This document shows positions 43,551-52,012 of a DNA stretch of 64,000 nucleotides, piece by piece. Numbering within the stretch: position 1 is the first letter of the stretch; each line of letters opens with the position of its first letter. This stretch comes from Aquibacillus sediminis (lineage in GTDB: Bacteria; Bacillota; Bacilli; Bacillales; Amphibacillaceae). The position numbers were made by a program, and so were the translations under genes. The notes under the pieces were generated by a model. It was not told where the DNA came from, ran no database searches, and saw only the letters and a program-made list of their open reading frames with translations. Location of the stretch: assembly GCF_005870085.1 (NCBI RefSeq), contig NZ_SZNM01000016.1:1-64000 (forward strand). Direction: 5' to 3'.

Positions 43551-44489
43551 TTATTCTAGACCTGATACCCATTCATCCACAACATCTTGGTTTTCTTCAA
43601 TCCACTCTGCTGCAGCTTCTTCAGGATCTGCACCTTCAGAAATTTCAAGCATTACTTCGTTCATTTGATCTTCTGTCCAATTGAAGTTGTCTAGGATTTG
43701 GTATGCTGCTGGAGCATCTTCTTCCAACCCTTGACGTACCATTGTTTCAATTGTTTCAGCACCACCAAATGAACCTTCTGGATCTTCTAGATATTTAAGG
43801 TCATAAGCAGCGAATTTCCAGTGTGGAGACCAACCAGTAACAACGACTGGTTCTTCATTTTCATACGCTTCACCTAATACAGTTGCCATTGCACCACTTG
43901 AAGAAGTTGCTACTTCCCAACCTTCAAGACCATAGTCTTCAACGGATTGTTCTGAAGCTTGTACAACACCTGCACCTGGCTCAATACCAGTGATTTCTTG
44001 ATCTAACTCATCAGCATAGTTTTCTAAATCACCAACTGTTGTTGCATCTTCCATATATGTTGGAACAACTAAACCAATTTTTGCACCTTCTAGATTTGGA
44101 CCTAATTCAACAACATCATCCTTATGTTCTTCATAAAGATCACCGTGAGTTGCTGGTAACCATGCAGCCACCATACCATCTGCATCACCATTAGCTACTG
44201 ACTCCCACATGATTGCATTATCGATTGGTCTTACATTCACATCATAACCATAATCTTCAAGTACTTTACCAATTACGTGAGTAGAAGCAACCTCTGTATC
44301 CCACTCCACATAAACAAGTTCAAGATCTTCATCACCTAAAGCTACACCTTCATCAGTGCCTTCTTCACCAGTGTTGTCACCAGTGTCTTCTGTTGTATCT
44401 TCTTCTTCTCCGCCGCCACAAGCAGCTAGGAATAAGGATAACACTAGTACAGCTACTAGGCCGAAGTGTTTCCATGTTAATTTAAACAT
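43551..44489 (-). CDS. opuAC: OpuA substrate-binding lipoprotein with circularly permuted lobes
   Basis: 312 residues with the lipobox LFLAAC (Cys24) and an acidic linker (residues 28-57). The half with VEWDTEVASTHVIG and AAWLPATHGDLYEEH comes first, then GLVVPTYM. The ITGIEPGAG half with GWSPHWKF follows from about residue 163. B. subtilis OpuAC and the neighbour at 42526 have the opposite order, so this is a circular permutation; such permuted family members are known. All cage Trp motifs are present. It is third in the opuAA-AB-AC operon and captures betaine outside the membrane. Confidence 0.93.
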   Translation of the reverse strand: MFKLTWKHFGLVAVLVLSLFLAACGGGEEEDTTEDTGDNTGEEGTDEGVALGDEDLELVYVEWDTEVASTHVIGKVLEDYGYDVNVRPIDNAIMWESVANGDADGMVAAWLPATHGDLYEEHKDDVVELGPNLEGAKIGLVVPTYMEDATTVGDLENYADELDQEITGIEPGAGVVQASEQSVEDYGLEGWEVATSSSGAMATVLGEAYENEEPVVVTGWSPHWKFAAYDLKYLEDPEGSFGGAETIETMVRQGLEEDAPAAYQILDNFNWTEDQMNEVMLEISEGADPEEAAAEWIEENQDVVDEWVSGLE

Positions 44490-44554
44490 AAGATAGAACT
44501 CCCCTTTACTATTTTTTATATATGGTTAACTTTTCAAAAGAAAAGTATCCACCA

Positions 44555-45400
44555 TTAATCAGCTTTCTTAGTGTTTATATTTTGCGTAAATCGGTCAATA
44601 ATGATTGCTAAGATAACAATCCCTAAACCAGCAACGAAACCAGTACCAGCATTCGCACGTTGCAACGCGGAGAGTACGTCTCTTCCAAGACCAGGTGAAC
44701 CGATCATCGACGCAATAACCACCATCGACAACGATAACATAACTGTTTGGTTAATACCAGCCATGATGGTTCCTTTTGCCATTGGTAGTTCTACTTTAAA
44801 TAATTTCTGTGAACCAGTACTACCAAATGCTTCGGATGCTTCAACCAATTCTGTAGAGACTTGGCGAATTCCTAAGTTCGTAAATCTTACTGTTGGTGGC
44901 ATCGCAAAGATAATCGATGCGAAAATACCAGGTACCATCCCAATACCGAAGAAAGCAACGGCTGGAATTAAATAAACGAACGCCGGCATCGTCTGCATGA
45001 AGTCAAGTATTGGTGTAATAATGGATTCGGCAATCTTACTTTTAGACATTAAGATCCCTACTGGCACCCCAATTATTACTGCTAAAATACTGGCTATTAA
45101 TACAAGTGCGAAAGTAGACATCAGTTCTTCCCATAGTCCTTGGTTATAAATAAACCAAAGTCCCACAAGAGAAAAGACTGGCAGTCCAAATCGCTTGCCA
45201 CTGATAAAGAATGCAAGCACAATGACAATTAGTATAACAATGATTGGTGGAATTGCTGCTAACATATCCGCAGTCCAATCCATAAAGTCACCGAAATCAT
45301 CTTTTATCGGTTGAAAAATAAATGAAAAAGCATCTGTAATCCAATCCGTAGCATTTTCAATTGCTTCTGCTACTGGAATTTTAGGCATAAAATCAAGCAT
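44555..45400 (-). CDS. opuAB: glycine betaine ABC transporter permease OpuAB
   Basis: 281 residues from the ATG at 45400, overlapping the opuAA stop by 8 bp. About seven transmembrane helices follow a short amphipathic N terminus. The BPD inner-membrane motif appears as [32 protein letters not shown] (EAA loop). It imports glycine betaine with OpuAA for osmoprotection. The TTG at 45406 is a poorer start. A GAGGTG sequence in the opuAA end may serve as ribosome-binding site. Confidence 0.96.
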   Translation of the reverse strand: MLDFMPKIPVAEAIENATDWITDAFSFIFQPIKDDFGDFMDWTADMLAAIPPIIVILIVIVLAFFISGKRFGLPVFSLVGLWFIYNQGLWEELMSTFALVLIASILAVIIGVPVGILMSKSKIAESIITPILDFMQTMPAFVYLIPAVAFFGIGMVPGIFASIIFAMPPTVRFTNLGIRQVSTELVEASEAFGSTGSQKLFKVELPMAKGTIMAGINQTVMLSLSMVVIASMIGSPGLGRDVLSALQRANAGTGFVAGLGIVILAIIIDRFTQNINTKKAD

Positions 45401-46592
45401 TTTCAAGGTTCACCTCACCTTCACCGGCTAACGCACCAATTACGGCACCTCGTACAAGAATACCAAGCAATTTCCCATCTTCAACAACCGCAATCGGAAC
45501 GTGGGAATCATGAATAATTTCAAAAATATCATGCATTGGCGTATCTTTGGTAACTGTCGGTACATCTGTTTTTAAAATTTCACTAAGGTCACTAATGTTA
45601 TTTTTTCGCGCTTCTGATACATCATCTGCTAACACATAACCTTTTAAGTTACGTTTTCGGTCTGTTACATAAATACTGGATAGACCTTCATCTTTCATAC
45701 GTTCAAGTGCAACTCTAGGTCCATGTTTTTCAATATTAATGGTCTCTGGACGTTTCATAATATTTTCTGCTGTCAATACTTTTGAACGATCAACATCTTC
45801 AACGAATTTCTCAACATAATCGTTAGCTGGATTGACAAGTATTTCTTCTGGTGAACCAATTTGCACGATTGAACCATCTTTCATTAATGCAATGCGGTCA
45901 CCAATTCGTAGTGCTTCATCTAAATCGTGTGTGATGAAAATGATGGTTTTCTGCATTGATTCTTGAAGATCGAGTAGTTCATCCTGCATATCTTTACGAA
46001 TCAATGGATCCAATGCTGAGAATGCTTCATCCATCAACAAGACATCTGGATCATTAGCTAAAGCTCTTGCCAAACCAACACGTTGTTGCATACCACCAGA
46101 TAATTGTTCAGGATATTGGTGGATATAGTTGCCAAGTCCAACAAGTTCAAGGGATTCCTTGGATTTTTTACTTCTCGTTTCTTTATCTACCCCTTGGATC
46201 TCTAATCCAAACTCCGTATTTTCTAAAATAGTACGGTGTGGAAATAATGCGAACTTCTGAAATACCATACTCATTTTTTCACGTCGAACGCGACGGAGCG
46301 TTTCTTTATCAACGGTAGCTAAATCTTCTTTATCAACAATAACACTACCCTCAGTAGGCTCAATTAAACGATTTAACAAGCGAACTAATGTTGATTTTCC
46401 ACTACCGGATAAACCCATAATAACAAAAACTTCACCAGCTTCTACCTCAAACGAAGCCCGATTGACCCCTACGGTACAACCCGTTTCTTTTAAAATTTCT
46501 TCTTTTGACTTACCTTGATCTAGAAGCTTAAGTGCCTCTTTCGTGTTTTTACCAAACACTTTTGATAAGCCATCTACTTTAATTACTGGCAC
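45393..46592 (-). CDS. opuAA: glycine betaine ABC transporter ATP-binding protein OpuAA
   Basis: 399 residues from a GTG at 46592, which has GAGAGG 8 nt upstream; a GTG at 46601 overlaps that site. Walker A GLSGSGKS (60-67), signature [16 protein letters not shown], Walker [13 protein letters not shown] and H-loop FITHDLDEA. Two CBS domains lie in the last 130 residues. In OpuA systems these sense ionic strength or c-di-AMP. It is the first gene of the opuA operon, divergent from a GbsR-like regulator with a palindrome between them. Confidence 0.96.
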   Translation of the reverse strand: MPVIKVDGLSKVFGKNTKEALKLLDQGKSKEEILKETGCTVGVNRASFEVEAGEVFVIMGLSGSGKSTLVRLLNRLIEPTEGSVIVDKEDLATVDKETLRRVRREKMSMVFQKFALFPHRTILENTEFGLEIQGVDKETRSKKSKESLELVGLGNYIHQYPEQLSGGMQQRVGLARALANDPDVLLMDEAFSALDPLIRKDMQDELLDLQESMQKTIIFITHDLDEALRIGDRIALMKDGSIVQIGSPEEILVNPANDYVEKFVEDVDRSKVLTAENIMKRPETINIEKHGPRVALERMKDEGLSSIYVTDRKRNLKGYVLADDVSEARKNNISDLSEILKTDVPTVTKDTPMHDIFEIIHDSHVPIAVVEDGKLLGILVRGAVIGALAGEGEVNLENA

Positions 46593-46776
46593 TAACTTCA
46601 CCTCTCTTATACTTTAATTATTTTACTTTACCTTTAATATCAATCAGATACCATTTTAATATACGCAATTCATGTAAAAGCCAAAACCATGAACAATAAC
46701 ATCACCTTACATACTATAGCTCTTTTTCAAGATAAATTTCAAACAAAGTGATCGTTTAATTTTGGACATATTTTAC

Positions 46777-46794
46777 GTACAGTTTATTCTGTAC
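46777..46794. promoter_or_regulatory. perfect palindrome in the opuA / gbsR-like divergent region
   Basis: GTACAGTTTATTCTGTAC is a perfect inverted repeat with 6-bp arms and a 6-nt centre. It lies between two divergent starts. On the minus strand TTGTAC could be part of a -35, with TAAAAT 15 nt or AAATAT 17 nt further. Its position fits an operator for the GbsR-like protein; that is inference. Confidence 0.6.
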
Positions 46795-46922
46795 AAAGTT
46801 ATACGCTCATTTTCTCACATTTCCTCCTATTTCCTGCAAAAAACGACATAAATTACCATTTTTATTTTTTTATTACTTGATGTAACCTTGTGATACAACG
46901 GTTTTTCAGGGGGAATATGCTT

Positions 46923-47426
46923 ATGTCCGAGAACCATTTAGAAGAAATTAATAATTTAATTGTCACAGAATTTTCTAAAACCGCAGAAATGTTTGGCCTC
47001 TCCCCGTCTGAAGCTAGGTTATTTGCCATTCTTTATTTAGAAGGCTCTGCGATGACATTAGATCAAATGAGTGAGGCATTGGGGAAAAGTAAAACTTCTA
47101 TAAGTACTGGAATTCGAAGCTTATTGGAACTAAATTTAGTTGAACGTGTTTGGAAAAAAGGGGTACGTAAAGACTTATACATGGCTGATGAAAACTTGTA
47201 CAAAAAATTTATGAATTCTTACATTCATAAATGGTTAAACGCAACAACAAGACAAGAACATTCTTTATTAGAAATTCAAGACAAACTTAATAAAGAGAGT
47301 AAGTTTTTTAAGGATGATGCAAAGATTGATGAAGCTTCTGAATTATACGATAAATTAAAGGTTATGATAGCGTTTCATCAATTAATTGAAAAATCCTTCA
47401 AAGAAATACATGCCAACTATTTCTAA
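46923..47426 (+). CDS. GbsR/OpcR-like (MarR-type) transcriptional regulator
   Basis: 167 residues from the ATG at 46923, which follows AGGGGG by 9 nt. The winged helix contains TAEMFGLSPSEARLFAILYLEG, the DQMSEALGKSKTSISTGIRSL recognition region and VWKKGVRKDLY. This is the GbsR family pattern. GbsR and OpcR of B. subtilis repress choline or betaine uptake genes. Divergent placement next to opuA suggests control of opuA. It ends 3 nt from the convergent yhaI, with no terminator between. Confidence 0.9.
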   Translation: MSENHLEEINNLIVTEFSKTAEMFGLSPSEARLFAILYLEGSAMTLDQMSEALGKSKTSISTGIRSLLELNLVERVWKKGVRKDLYMADENLYKKFMNSYIHKWLNATTRQEHSLLEIQDKLNKESKFFKDDAKIDEASELYDKLKVMIAFHQLIEKSFKEIHANYF

Positions 47427-47429
47427 ATG

Positions 47430-47771
47430 CTAGGTGCTATATTTATTATGTATACTTACCAACTTTTTTAATAGGGAGGGATAATACCCTTCCTTTTTTA
47501 ATGCTCGCATTGTCTCTAATGGATGAAGTTTTTCATTTAACATACCAACGAAGTGTATTAATAAGGATTGAAAATCTAACAACCCCTCCTCTGCTTGCTG
47601 ACGATACATATGATCTAATTGTTCTAATAATTGTAACACTTCATTATATTCCTGTTTTGTTAACTGATTTTCAATCACTAATTTGGTAAAAGGATAATCT
47701 TCCATCACCTTCATTTCCATTAGTAAATCAAGATAAAATAGAAGATTTTTATTATTTCCACTAGAGCCCAT
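47430..47771 (-). CDS. yhaI: DUF1878 protein YhaI
   Basis: 113 residues, equal to B. subtilis YhaI. Helical, with LLMEMKVMEDYPFTKLVIE, a middle ELLEQLDHMYRQQAEEG-like block and FVGMLNEKLHPLETMRALKKEGYYP. The structure of this family is known as an all-helical bundle, but the function is not. The ATG follows GAGGTGAGG. It converges with the GbsR-like gene. Confidence 0.87.
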   Translation of the reverse strand: MGSSGNNKNLLFYLDLLMEMKVMEDYPFTKLVIENQLTKQEYNEVLQLLEQLDHMYRQQAEEGLLDFQSLLIHFVGMLNEKLHPLETMRALKKEGYYPSLLKKLVSIHNKYST

Positions 47772-47959
47772 CCAAACCTCACCTCTACAACATATAATTC
47801 CATTAAATCGTCATTATTAAATTTCCTTAAAAACTATTGATTTTTAACCCAAAACATACTATAGTCATTGAAGAATTGAAAATGAAACTAAAACAACTTA
47901 AACGAAATACCCCACATTTAATTTAACAATCACTTTTATAAATAAAGGGGGAATTGATG

Positions 47960-48496
47960 ATGAATTGCTGGAAAACAATTAATCTCACCAGGGAATTCGG
48001 GATCAATCGTATTTATTTAATTTCTTCAATATTAGGTTTATTGTCGTTTGTATTTCTTTATTTGCCTTTTTCAATCATTCATCAATCAGCTGAGTTAAAA
48101 GATCACGGGCTGCTCCCTTTATTAGTGGGACTAATCTTATTACCTATGATTCACAAATTGATGCACATTCTACCGCTTATTTTAGCTCATAAAAGCATAA
48201 AATTAAAATGCCAAATGTCGAAAGGGATTTTTCCAATCCTTACGATCTTAAAGAAAACTAAGATGTCAAAAAAAACATCAATCTTTACTTTGTTGGGGCC
48301 GACTTTGTTTATTACAGTTCCCGGGCTAATTTCAAGCTATCTGTTTGTTGAGTATTACGCTTATTTTATTTTGTTTATCTCTGTTAATATTGGATTATCC
48401 TTTACCGATTTTATTTATATAGGAAAATTATGTAAAGCACCAAAAAAATGTGTGATAGAAAATGCAAAAGATGGATATGATATATTAGTTAAGTAA
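47960..48496 (+). CDS. DUF3267-type membrane protein, YhaJ-like
   Basis: 178 residues from the ATG at 47960 (8 nt after AAGGGGG; ATG 47957 is also possible). Four hydrophobic segments; the HKLMHILP motif near residue 75 corresponds to the HxxxH region of DUF3267 proteins, which might bind a metal. Next to yhaI as yhaJ is in B. subtilis. The symbol is withheld because identity is by position and topology. Confidence 0.75.
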   Translation: MNCWKTINLTREFGINRIYLISSILGLLSFVFLYLPFSIIHQSAELKDHGLLPLLVGLILLPMIHKLMHILPLILAHKSIKLKCQMSKGIFPILTILKKTKMSKKTSIFTLLGPTLFITVPGLISSYLFVEYYAYFILFISVNIGLSFTDFIYIGKLCKAPKKCVIENAKDGYDILVK

Positions 48497-48534
48497 AATT
48501 ATACACCCTTTGTATCAAGAGGGTGTATAATTTT
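48495..48534 (+). terminator. terminator of the DUF3267 gene
   Basis: AAAATTATACACCC / GGGTGTATAATTTT with a 12-nt loop, starting at the stop codon. Confidence 0.92.
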
Positions 48535-48610
48535 ACTCAAATATACTGTTCAACCTCATTTTTTTTTGATAAAGTAGTTTCATAGTTGTATGAAGGAGGT
48601 CACTTTATTT

Positions 48611-48790
48611 ATGGCAATAATTTTTGCTATTTTCGCCTTATTTGTGTTATTTATATTCAACTCTTTGACCTATCGGCTTTGTTTACGAACTGAAATGTCA
48701 CAAGAACGACAACCAAATGTATTTCGTACGATCAACATACTGATTACTATTTTACTAATATCTTCCTATGTAGAAGTTTTATACACTTAA
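48611..48790 (+). CDS. small two-helix membrane protein, 59 residues
   Basis: The ATG at 48611 follows AAGGAGGT by about 11 nt. The first hydrophobic helix spans residues 2-20, a polar basic loop (RLCLRTEMSQERQ) follows, then a second helix spans 36-52. No family is recognised. The longer reading from 48590 places a start before the ribosome-binding site and is unlikely. Confidence 0.62.
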   Translation: MAIIFAIFALFVLFIFNSLTYRLCLRTEMSQERQPNVFRTINILITILLISSYVEVLYT

Positions 48791-48896
48791 TCAATTGAAA
48801 ATCGATCTTCATGCACGTATGAGTTAATTTGGACAAGTCTTATTATGATCAACGTAGCATATGTATATGTTAAAATTTAAAATGTCCTCGCTAACT

Positions 48897-48936
48897 AAAA
48901 AAGGATGATAACATGAGACATGTTATCATCCTTTTT
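48897..48936. terminator. terminator of the YjcZ-type gene
   Basis: A perfect stem AAAAAGGATGATAACATG / CATGTTATCATCCTTTTT with a 3-nt loop. It can act on both strands, between the 59-residue membrane gene and the convergent 27-residue gene. Confidence 0.93.
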
Positions 48937-48954
48937 GCATTCCTTTTATGAATA

Positions 48955-49038
48955 TTATAGCCATGCAGCTCCAACAATAATTAATAGAATAAACAATACA
49001 ACGATAAGCGCGAATCCGCTATGGTATCCTGCACCCAT
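48955..49038 (-). CDS. YjcZ family sporulation-type microprotein, 27 residues
   Basis: Too short for usual gene callers. The ATG at 49038 is preceded by AAAGGAGGTG. The translation begins MGAGYHSGFALIVVLFILLI and continues IVGAAWL before TAA. This is the glycine-aromatic start plus single hydrophobic helix of the YjcZ/YhzE-type sporulation microproteins of Bacillaceae. The strong ribosome-binding site and terminator support expression. It is likely made during sporulation, but no sigma-factor promoter was verified. Confidence 0.87.
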   Translation of the reverse strand: MGAGYHSGFALIVVLFILLIIVGAAWL

Positions 49039-49227
49039 GAGAGCACCTCCTTTGGTTGTTATCTACAATCATGCTATGCAAACCGAGATGTTTGTGGATA
49101 GGCGTTTGTCCCTAAGTTATGGAAAAAATGTATAAATTGGTATTGTGCTACCTTTTTTTATGGAAAGTATGATATATTTATCATTGGCTTGTACTTAATA
49201 ATTATCAAGATTAGGAGTGTTTTATAA

Positions 49228-50112
49228 ATGAAGAAAATTGTCATTGCAACAACTTTATCTGTCGGGGTTTTAGCACTTTCTGCATGCTCCAATGATTCAG
49301 AAGCGGTCGATTCTGAAACAGTTGTTGAATCTGATGCTGGTAATGTAACAAAAGAAGAGTTTTATCAAGAACTTAAAAATAGCGAACAAGGTCCACAAAT
49401 CCTTCAGCAATTAGTAATTGAAAAAGTCTTAGAAAATAATTATGATGTATCTGATGAAGAGGTTGATCAACAACTAGATGATTTAAAAGATCAATATGGT
49501 GAACAATTTAGTTTGGTACTTCAACAATATGGTAATGATGAAGATCAATTAAAAGAAGATCTACGTTTCGGGTTACTTCAAGAGAAATTCATGACGGAAG
49601 ATGTTGAAATTAGTGACGAAGAAGTACAAGAACGTTATGACCGTATGAAGATAGGCAACCTTGATGCTCGTCATATTTTAGTCGAGGATGAAGAAACTGC
49701 TAATGAGGTAAAACAAAAGTTAGATGATGGCGAAGACTTCGCCACACTTGCTGAAGAATACTCAATCGATGGATCTGCACAAAATGGCGGTGATTTAGGT
49801 GAACCATTTGGTCCAGGGCAAATGGTAAAACCTTTTGAAGATGCTGCCTATGCATTAGAAGTTGGCGAGATTAGTGAACCAGTGGAGTCAGAACATGGCT
49901 GGCATATTATTGAAGTACAGGACATCGTAGAACCCGAACAAGAACTTGAATCATTTGAAGATATGAAAGAAAACTTAGAAACTCAAATGACTATGGAAGA
50001 AGGGCAAAAAGATGCTCAGTCTAAACTACAAAACCTTATTGATGATTCTAACGTAGATGTGAAAGTTGAAGGTTTTGAAAATTTATTTGAAGCACAACCT
50101 ATGCCTCAATAA
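49228..50112 (+). CDS. prsA: foldase lipoprotein PrsA (parvulin-type PPIase)
   Basis: 294 residues; signal peptide with lipobox LSAC (Cys20). An N-terminal SurA-like helical region is followed by a parvulin domain at 145-232 with [35 protein letters not shown] and [10 protein letters not shown]. The tail is acidic. It folds secreted proteins on the outer membrane face and is essential in B. subtilis. The ATG follows TTAGGAG. Location near yhaI and yhaL matches B. subtilis. Confidence 0.96.
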   Translation: MKKIVIATTLSVGVLALSACSNDSEAVDSETVVESDAGNVTKEEFYQELKNSEQGPQILQQLVIEKVLENNYDVSDEEVDQQLDDLKDQYGEQFSLVLQQYGNDEDQLKEDLRFGLLQEKFMTEDVEISDEEVQERYDRMKIGNLDARHILVEDEETANEVKQKLDDGEDFATLAEEYSIDGSAQNGGDLGEPFGPGQMVKPFEDAAYALEVGEISEPVESEHGWHIIEVQDIVEPEQELESFEDMKENLETQMTMEEGQKDAQSKLQNLIDDSNVDVKVEGFENLFEAQPMPQ

Positions 50113-50130
50113 CAAAATAAGTTTTAAAGC

Positions 50131-50169
50131 AAAAAAAATGTCCTACTTATAAAAGTAGGGCATTTTTTT
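50131..50169. terminator. bidirectional terminator between prsA and yhaL
   Basis: AAAAAATG.CCTACTT / AAGTAGG.CATTTTTTT with a 4-nt loop, between convergent genes. The yhaL stop lies at its edge. Confidence 0.93.
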
Positions 50170-50374
50170 AACTTGATGTTATTTGGTGATGATCGTCTCC
50201 CTCATTACGCTTACTTTTTTCTTCTTGTATTCTTTCCATATAAAATTTCCCTTCTTGTTCAATAAATTGCTGTTCTATCTTTTTCTCAGCAATCATTGAT
50301 CGAAAAGCCATATATCCACTTATAAATATTAGAACAATACATAGAAAAACCCACCACGGAACACCGAAAATCAT
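50168..50374 (-). CDS. yhaL: sporulation protein YhaL family
   Basis: 68 residues from the ATG at 50374, preceded by AAGGAGGT. One transmembrane helix (FGVPWWVFLCIVLIFISGYM) is followed by a charged helix with IEQQFIEQEGKFYMERI, the YhaL signature. In B. subtilis yhaL is sporulation-expressed and of unclear function. It sits between prsA and the YhaM-like gene as there. Confidence 0.87.
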   Translation of the reverse strand: MIFGVPWWVFLCIVLIFISGYMAFRSMIAEKKIEQQFIEQEGKFYMERIQEEKSKRNEGDDHHQITSS

Positions 50375-50544
50375 ATGCGTTACCTCCTTGTCCAACTTAT
50401 TACAAATATATGCACCATTTCGCCAAATATGTTTGCCTACTTGATATTATCGTTTTAACTTTCCACATTAGGTGTATCTAAGGTACAATTAACACAGCAT
50501 CTTAAAACTTCTGCGCTTATTTTTTCATTGGAGTGATACACATA

Positions 50545-51774
50545 ATGACTGAAAAAAAATCCTATTTTTTTGATTTTATACCGATTGAAATAAATGTTAC
50601 GGAACAAGAACGTATGCAAATTTTACATAATTATCCGATTCCTACTTTACCAGATGGCGAGGAATACTTTGACATCCAACAGCAAACGAAAGGAACCGAT
50701 GTACGTATTCGTGTCGTTCTAAATGAGTTTACTGTCCAATTGACGAAAACAAATAAACAATTTTTGAAGATGCAATTTGGTAATAACGCTGGTACCATTC
50801 AAGCCAAAATGTGGGACAACCAAGGATCAATTGAAAAGTGCCAACCATTGCTGGAACAGTATTCCGTTTTTGATATCGAAGGAAAAGTAGATGAATTTCT
50901 TGGGCACAAATCTATTACAATTCATCAATTATATCCTTGTAAGGAAGATGTGAATCCTTTTTCTCTACTAGCTTACACCAATCAAAGTTTAGAAGATTTA
51001 ACAACGGAGCTTTTCACTTATATATATGAACTTAATTCTCCCTATAAAGATATTGCTTTAGCTGCAATGAACCGATTCTGGGATCAATTTCGAATTCGAC
51101 CAGCTGCAAAAGGATATCATCACAATTATTTAGGTGGCCTTCTAAAGCATACTGTCGGTTTAATGCGTTTTGCTCGTTATATTCTTAAATTAGAAGAAGA
51201 TCATTTTAAGGCTACGTTAAAACTAATTAGTGTTGTTGAAAAAGCGCACAAAAACGAACTATGGGCACAACTAACTAATCCAAATACAACAAAACCATTA
51301 GTTTGGAAAGATACGATTGATCATCTGTATTCCATGTTCTATCGAATGATGCAATACAACGAATCAACTCCAAACTATGACTTATTAATGACTAGTATTC
51401 TGTTTCATGATATTGGTAAACTATTAGAGTATGATCATACCGGAAAAACATTTGAAGATTTCCAATTTTTATTCCCAACAGCAACTAGCAGTAGTTTGAT
51501 GAATCGAAAACAGGCTGGCATAACAATGGACGAACTTGGTGTGATGGTTGGACATATTCCATATGGGGTGCTGATCTTGACAAAAATCGTTGAATCAGAA
51601 AATATCGAAATCTCATTAGAAGAAATCCATCAGATGGCACATTGTATCCTCTGTCACCACGGATTACCTGAATGGGGTGCAGCCATTCGCAATCCTCAAA
51701 CAATCGAAGGGTATTTGATTCATATTGTCGATTATCTGGATAGTAGATATGAGAATACGGAGAGTGTGAAATAA
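50545..51774 (+). CDS. yhaM: YhaM-like OB-fold/HD-domain 3'-5' exoribonuclease, enlarged
   Basis: 409 residues from the ATG at 50545 with GGAG 11 nt upstream; B. subtilis YhaM has 314. An OB-fold lies at about 52-130, then the HD domain: HHNYLGGLLKHT (192-203), FHDIGK (287-292), GHIPYG, and HCILCHHGLPEWGA (366-380). About 65 extra residues sit between the first His and HD motifs (roughly 213-277), there are about 40 extra residues at the N terminus, and the C-terminal tail of YhaM is missing. All metal-ligand motifs remain. It may be a divergent YhaM or a separate paralogue. Confidence 0.82.
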   Translation: MTEKKSYFFDFIPIEINVTEQERMQILHNYPIPTLPDGEEYFDIQQQTKGTDVRIRVVLNEFTVQLTKTNKQFLKMQFGNNAGTIQAKMWDNQGSIEKCQPLLEQYSVFDIEGKVDEFLGHKSITIHQLYPCKEDVNPFSLLAYTNQSLEDLTTELFTYIYELNSPYKDIALAAMNRFWDQFRIRPAAKGYHHNYLGGLLKHTVGLMRFARYILKLEEDHFKATLKLISVVEKAHKNELWAQLTNPNTTKPLVWKDTIDHLYSMFYRMMQYNESTPNYDLLMTSILFHDIGKLLEYDHTGKTFEDFQFLFPTATSSSLMNRKQAGITMDELGVMVGHIPYGVLILTKIVESENIEISLEEIHQMAHCILCHHGLPEWGAAIRNPQTIEGYLIHIVDYLDSRYENTESVK

Positions 51775-51789
51775 GGTGAAATACCTTAT

Positions 51790-51955
51790 AATGTGCACGT
51801 TTCTTGCGTTTTCGTGTACATTTGGAGCTATTATTTACCTAGACGTACACGTTTAACTCCTTTTCGTCTACATTAGAAGTAAAATCCACTTCTAATGTGC
51901 ACGTTTCTTGCGTTTTATCAACTATGAAGCTCTTGTACAACAACGTACAATCCAA
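51790..51955. repeat. intergenic direct repeats and hairpin downstream of yhaM
   Basis: Two identical copies of TAATGTGCACGTTTCTTGCG (at about 51790 and 51893), related GTACAC/GTCTACATT fragments in both orientations, and a perfect hairpin CATTAGAAGT / ACTTCTAATG with a 7-nt loop (51871-51897). A TTGTAC-N6-GTACAA palindrome lies at about 51935-51952. No ORF. Confidence 0.65.
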
Positions 51956-52012
51956 AGAAAAAAAGACCAAACCTTTGCGATTTGATCTTGGACGTCCTGA
52001 CCGACTTATAAC

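Noticed and set aside
51935-51952. TTGTAC-N6-GTACAA as a GbsR operator
   Set aside because: It lies at the 3' ends of two convergent genes inside a repeat region, and its arms are not those of the palindrome at 46777.
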